Source: Fructobacillus evanidus
Lineage (GTDB): Bacteria; Bacillota; Bacilli; Lactobacillales; Lactobacillaceae
DNA length: 64,000 bases
Assembly: GCF_963580165.1 (NCBI RefSeq)
Contig: NZ_CAUZLM010000001.1
Coordinates: forward strand, 215,631-279,630
Reading direction: 5' to 3'
Shown: positions 60,551 to 64,000 of the stretch, piece after piece
Numbering within the stretch: position 1 is the stretch's first letter
How the letters are laid out: each line of letters opens with the position of its first letter
Translations under genes and position numbers: made by a program
The notes under the pieces: generated by a model
The model's database searches: none
Seen by the model: only the letters and a program-made list of their open reading frames with translations
What the model was told of the DNA's origin: nothing

Positions 60551-60763
60551 TTAATCTAATACAGTCATTTCCTTTATTTCGCTTTCGGCTGCATAATATC
60601 GGACTCCATCATCACCACGGATATCATATTCGACTTCACGGCTTTCAGTATCTCTAGGGGGATTTTGTGCAATTAAAACATCATAAACAACAGATCCCTC
60701 GATTGATACAACTTTAACTCTGTGCCCTAAATAATTGTATTTGATTTTATAATTTATATCCAT
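60551..60763 (-). CDS. Small hypothetical protein, 70 residues
   Basis: An acidic 70-residue protein (MDINYKIKYNYLGHRVKVVS at the start). AAGGAAG precedes the ATG on the reverse strand. Its last 32 residues (DTESREVEYDI, DDGVRYYA, VLD) resemble the tail of the broken HTH gene immediately upstream, so the two may share a common domain. Function is unknown. AT-rich, in the decayed island. Confidence 0.6.
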   Translation of the reverse strand: MDINYKIKYNYLGHRVKVVSIEGSVVYDVLIAQNPPRDTESREVEYDIRGDDGVRYYAAESEIKEMTVLD

Positions 60764-60798
60764 TATTGTCTTCCTTAAATCATTATAAGAATGCTGAT

Positions 60799-61020
60799 CT
60801 AGTCAATTACCTTGTAAATCTTAAGTTCGTTATCTTCAATTTCGTATAGGTGTCTATTTCCATCATCAATATCAAACTCAATATCTCCGCTTTCAGTGTC
60901 ATATTGATCGAAGGCCCAATTACTAATATTTTGGTTAGAAGTTTGTACTTTTTAAGCAACTTCACGTAGTGTTTTATGTTGTTCTTGCCTACGTTCATTA
61001 ATTCTGTTCTGAACGCCCAT
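60799..61020 (-). pseudogene. Broken helix-turn-helix (XRE-type) regulator gene
   Basis: The frame from ATG 61020 reads NRINERRQEQHKTLREVA, stop (TAA, 60952-60954), KVQTSNQNISNW, then an acidic tail DTESGDIEFDI...YKVID, ending at 60799. The pattern around the stop is the canonical Cro/CI-type HTH, where the stop takes the place of the usual Glu or Lys. A competing 80-codon frame on the same strand has no such pattern and is taken as its shadow. Confidence 0.7.
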
Positions 61021-61268
61021 AATGCATCTTCACTATATCTTTTAGGCATTATTTTAAATCATTTTAACTATTTTGCCAAAATAATTTGGAAGGATAAAAA
61101 ACGAAAGCGTTAAGAAAAAGTTTTGTTGATGTTCTGACTGTTAAGTAAGCCCAAACCTACTTGGGATATGCTGACGCTTCTATTATTTTGGATATTTATA
61201 GTGAAATCACTGAAAAACGAGTGAACAAACTAGCTAGGTATTAGATGGATTAATTGAAAATATTCAGT

Positions 61269-61281
61269 AATAACACACAAA
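61269..61281 (+). repeat. 13-bp direct repeat, right copy
   Basis: AATAACACACAAA, identical to 58900-58912. It is followed within 65 bp by TAGCTCCTGAG, similar to the end of tRNA-Ser (TAGCTCCTTGAG). Confidence 0.6.
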
Positions 61282-61365
61282 GTAACACAAAACAGATAAT
61301 AGTTTGTTTTAGTGGGTATGTATGGAGTACTTTTAGCTCCTGAGAGTCAATATGTATGTAATTTC

Positions 61366-61397
61366 AAACCAAAACCACCACGGTTTTGGTTTTTTTT
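61366..61397 (+). terminator. Intrinsic terminator without an obvious gene before it
   Basis: AAACCAAAACC-ACCAC-GGTTTTGGTTT and a T-run. It may be a remnant of a lost gene or the terminator of the original tRNA neighbourhood. Confidence 0.75.
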
Positions 61398-61572
61398 GTT
61401 CTAAAATAAAAATATTTTTTTGCAATTAATTAGAATAATAATAAGTTATCAATATTTTATGGTTACAAGTTTATGACAAAGTTTATATTAAATGAATATA
61501 AAATGTAGATTAAATTGATTTAAAATTTTTTATATTAAGGATTGTATTTTTTATAGAAAAATGTCTTTCGCC

Positions 61573-61601
61573 TTGATATGATTCATTTATCACAATCTAA
61601 T
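61573..61601 (+). promoter_or_regulatory. Possible promoter of the fructansucrase gene
   Basis: TTGATA, 17 nt, TCTAAT. TGAGGAG at 61634-61640 is the ribosome site for the ATG at 61651. Confidence 0.45.
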
Positions 61602-61650
61602 TAAGATTGATAATAAATTTATCTAAGTGATATTGAGGAGTAAAAGGTTA

Positions 61651-64000
61651 ATGGTGAGAAAAAAGTTATATAAATCAGGAAAAATGTGGGTTGCTGCAGT
61701 TCTTGGAACTGCTTTTGTTACTGTTGGAAGCGTGACAGTTAGTGCTGATGGGGGTGACGCCACAACGCAATCAGTGTCTACAACGCAATCGGCGCCTACG
61801 ACGACACAATCAACGCCTACGTCTTACAGTAGCTATAGTGACAAATCTCAGGATAAGACGAGTTCGGTTGATTCATCTGCCAACACTGTAACTTCGAATG
61901 TTGATGCTAGTTCAAACAATGCAAGTAGTAATAGCGATATTTCAAAAGCTCCAACAAGTTATAGTAATAAAGATTCTTCCGTTACGACTAATCCAATTCC
62001 AAATTCACATCCGGATTTTGATTCAACTACAGCTGTTAAAAAGTACCTGCAAAAGGGGATAAAATTATACGAAAACTCTAATTCAAGTACCGAAAAAGAC
62101 ACTGTTAGTGACAACAATGTTGTCATTTTAGCTCAAAGTGATGTTCAAAATGGACGAGTCCGTGTTCTGTTACAAGATGCTGATACAATTTATTGGGTGA
62201 ACCAAAGTGATATTAGTGATTCACCTATAGTTGTTAACGATGACAATGGTTTTGGTCATTATACGCGTTCAGACATGAATTCTATTCCAGAAGCATTAAA
62301 GAATAAAGATGTTTGGGCTCCAAATTATGATTATGACACTCTTTCTAAAAGATTAGTTGGTGCCGTTACTCATGATGATGTTACGGGTAAAGATGTTGAA
62401 TTAAATGTTTGGGATTCATGGCCAGTTGAGAATAAAGATGGTTCAATTGCTGATTATCATGGTTATCATTTAGCAGTTGGTTTAACGGCACCGGTGGATT
62501 GGTCACATCCTTGGTATTATGCTAAAATGGGACTTTTTGCTCAAAATATATCAAGTAGCCAAACGGATATTACGTCTTGGCAATATATTGGCAATCTTTT
62601 TAATTCATTTGACGAAGGCGCTAATCCTGATGATCCGTATTTATCAAAAATGTTGGGTGAATGGTCAGGTTCGACTGTTTATCTAGGTAATGACTCTTCA
62701 ACATTACGAGTTTTATATACTAACTTTAGTAGCGTTGGGCAAGTTTTGACTACAGCACAAATTTCGGTTCTTCCAAAGGATAATGGAGATTGGAATAGTG
62801 GACTGGTTATTGATCATAGTGCAACTACTGATCATAAAAGTATTTTTACGGGTGATGGTAATATGTATCAGACCATTTCTCAGTCTCAGAATCCAAGCAA
62901 TGCACAAGTTACAACAACTGTTGGTGACGATTTTTCATTGCGAGACCCTCATTTGGTTTATGATGGGGACCAAGCTTATATTACATTTGAATCAAGTACT
63001 GGATTAAAATCAGGTTATCAGGGGATAGATAACCTTTATAATCAAGCTTATTTTGGAACAACTGGATCTGATTTTGATAAAGAACAGTATAGTTTGCTGA
63101 ATAATAAAAATAAAGAATCTTATGAACAAGCATATTTTGCTAATGCAGCATTAGGATTTGCAAAATTAGACGATAATTTCAATGTTTCGTCAGTTGAAAA
63201 ACCGTTAATTTCTGCTAACGCTGTAAGTGATGAAATGGAACGTCCTAATTTATTTGAGTATCAAGGAAAATGGTACCTATTTACAGATGCTCATGGATAT
63301 CATATGGCGACTGACGACAAGACCATTAAAAGTGGAAATAGCGGTTACATCAACTATATGTTCGGATTTGTCTCTGATGATGGTATTCAAGGTCATTATC
63401 GACCTTTAAACGGTAACGGATTGGTTCTTGTCACTGATACACCTAATGATTGGTCAGCTACAAGTAATTATAGTTATTCTTTTTTGGTGGTAAAAAATGC
63501 TGATTCAACTAGTAACCGATTTGTTGTTACAAGTTATTTAGCAAGTCGGACTTTTGCACCAAGTTTTGTTATTGAAATTAATGGTGACACCACACGTGTT
63601 ATTAACGATGTTGTGTTGGATCAAGGTGCATTGGATGAACAACATACAAAAGTATATGAAGCTAAAGGACTTTTAGATGGGAAGTCATCAAGTACTAGCA
63701 CAACTACTGAAAATAAAGAAGACAGCAGTAATACTGATAGTACTAATAATGCTGGCACAAATAATAGTAGTTCTAACAATGGCGGTACGACGCCAATAAA
63801 TCCAACCGATAACGGTGGTAACACCAATAATGGCGGTACGACGCCAACGACCCCAACGGATAACGGTGGTAACACCAACAATGGCGGTACGACGCCAACG
63901 ACCCCAACGGATAACGGTGGTAACACCAACAATGGCGGTACGACGCCAACGACCCCAACGGATAACGGTGGTAACACCAACAATGGCGGTACGACGCCAA
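61651..64000 (+). CDS. GH68 fructansucrase (levan- or inulosucrase), 3' end outside the window
   Basis: Secreted enzyme that splits sucrose and polymerises fructose. The KxYKxGKxW-type signal is LYKSGKMW at residues 6-13, followed by a hydrophobic stretch to about residue 33. A Ser/Thr-rich variable region covers about 34-130, then the five-bladed propeller. Catalytic residues by motif: nucleophile D255 (VWDSWPV), transition-state stabiliser D432 (LRDPHL), acid/base E530 (DEMERPN). After about residue 690 a Ser/Asn-rich linker leads into 17-residue NGGTTPTTPTDNGGNTN repeats, still open at the window end. The linkage type cannot be told from sequence. At least 783 residues. Confidence 0.95.
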   Translation, partial: MVRKKLYKSGKMWVAAVLGTAFVTVGSVTVSADGGDATTQSVSTTQSAPTTTQSTPTSYSSYSDKSQDKTSSVDSSANTVTSNVDASSNNASSNSDISKAPTSYSNKDSSVTTNPIPNSHPDFDSTTAVKKYLQKGIKLYENSNSSTEKDTVSDNNVVILAQSDVQNGRVRVLLQDADTIYWVNQSDISDSPIVVNDDNGFGHYTRSDMNSIPEALKNKDVWAPNYDYDTLSKRLVGAVTHDDVTGKDVELNVWDSWPVENKDGSIADYHGYHLAVGLTAPVDWSHPWYYAKMGLFAQNISSSQTDITSWQYIGNLFNSFDEGANPDDPYLSKMLGEWSGSTVYLGNDSSTLRVLYTNFSSVGQVLTTAQISVLPKDNGDWNSGLVIDHSATTDHKSIFTGDGNMYQTISQSQNPSNAQVTTTVGDDFSLRDPHLVYDGDQAYITFESSTGLKSGYQGIDNLYNQAYFGTTGSDFDKEQYSLLNNKNKESYEQAYFANAALGFAKLDDNFNVSSVEKPLISANAVSDEMERPNLFEYQGKWYLFTDAHGYHMATDDKTIKSGNSGYINYMFGFVSDDGIQGHYRPLNGNGLVLVTDTPNDWSATSNYSYSFLVVKNADSTSNRFVVTSYLASRTFAPSFVIEINGDTTRVINDVVLDQGALDEQHTKVYEAKGLLDGKSSSTSTTTENKEDSSNTDSTNNAGTNNSSSNNGGTTPINPTDNGGNTNNGGTTPTTPTDNGGNTNNGGTTPTTPTDNGGNTNNGGTTPTTPTDNGGNTNNGGTTP
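63778..64000 (+). repeat. 51-bp tandem repeats in the fructansucrase tail
   Basis: AATGGCGGTACGACGCC recurs at 63778, 63829, 63880 and so on every 51 bp; later copies are nearly identical in DNA. The first copy differs (INPTDNGG). The array continues past the window, so copy number is unknown. Confidence 0.9.

Larger units (their letters stand above)
61021..61650 (+). other. AT-rich intergenic region before the fructansucrase gene
   Basis: About 630 bp without a gene. It contains the right copy of the 13-bp repeat (61269-61281) and TAGCTCCTGAG at 61334-61344, which resembles the tRNA-Ser 3' end. A terminator lies at 61366-61397. A possible promoter for the next gene is TTGATA-17-TCTAAT at 61573-61601. 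Confidence 0.55.

Noticed and set aside
60807..61049. Reverse-strand 80-residue ORF as a real gene
   Set aside because: Its product has no recognisable pattern, whereas the overlapping frame on the same strand gives a clear HTH sequence with one stop. It is taken as a shadow.
63621..63983. Reverse-strand ORF of repeated LPPLSVGVVGVVP units
   Set aside because: It is the mirror of the fructansucrase tandem repeats and has no ribosome site of its own.

Overview
The window looks like chromosome of a low-to-mid G+C lactic acid bacterium of the Leuconostoc/Fructobacillus type. This rests on gene order and content: an acetyl-pathway lysine cluster, the ypmB-aspB-asnS-dnaD order, plsY next to parE-parC, rimP-nusA-ylxR-ylxQ-infB-rbfA, CIRCE-controlled hrcA-grpE-dnaK-dnaJ, a KxYKxGKxW-type secreted GH68 fructansucrase and a very large surface protein. 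The genus is an inference; no rRNA gene is present to settle it.

Layout. 1-6.4 kb: lysA-dapD-deacetylase-dapA-dapB-patA, almost the whole acetylated diaminopimelate/lysine branch. 6.5-10.4 kb: ypmB-like, aspB, asnS, dnaD. 10.4-11.9 kb: a small reverse-strand ORF and an RlmL-like rRNA methyltransferase. 12.2-21.3 kb: one giant surface-protein locus of 3036 codons with 19 perfectly phased 87-residue repeats, broken by a single in-frame TAA at codon 2716. 21.5-24.0 kb: GNAT, RNase H-like, EbsA-like, RluD. 24.0-28.5 kb: pyrR followed by an intact-frame carA/carB pair whose catalytic residues are largely lost. 28.6-33.2 kb: MFS transporter, RelA/SpoT, PlsY. 33.5-39.6 kb: parE, parC, inorganic pyrophosphatase, L33 and S14, both without zinc-binding cysteines. 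39.7-45.0 kb: the rimP-to-rbfA operon behind a promoter and a terminator-like leader hairpin. 45.3-50.0 kb: two tandem paralogous aminotransferases, truB, ribF. 50.1-58.6 kb: the heat-shock operon (with a DnaJ lacking the zinc-finger domain), def, yktA-like, suhB-like, typA. 58.7 kb: tRNA-Ser(CGA), followed by about 2.5 kb of AT-rich, decayed accessory DNA with at least three broken genes, flanked by a 13-bp direct repeat. 61.7-64.0 kb: the 5' part of a GH68 fructansucrase gene entering 51-bp tandem repeats and running off the window.

Most notable: (1) a pyrR-linked carbamoyl-phosphate-synthase-like pair that keeps long open frames but lacks the glutaminase triad, the ATP-grasp residues and about 220 residues of the large subunit; (2) the giant adhesin with its nonsense codon and a palindromic, cre-like control region; (3) a cysteine-free DnaJ in the dnaK operon; (4) a decayed island at tRNA-Ser; (5) the octamer AAAATCAG, of which I counted about 48 copies on both strands where roughly three are expected from base composition.
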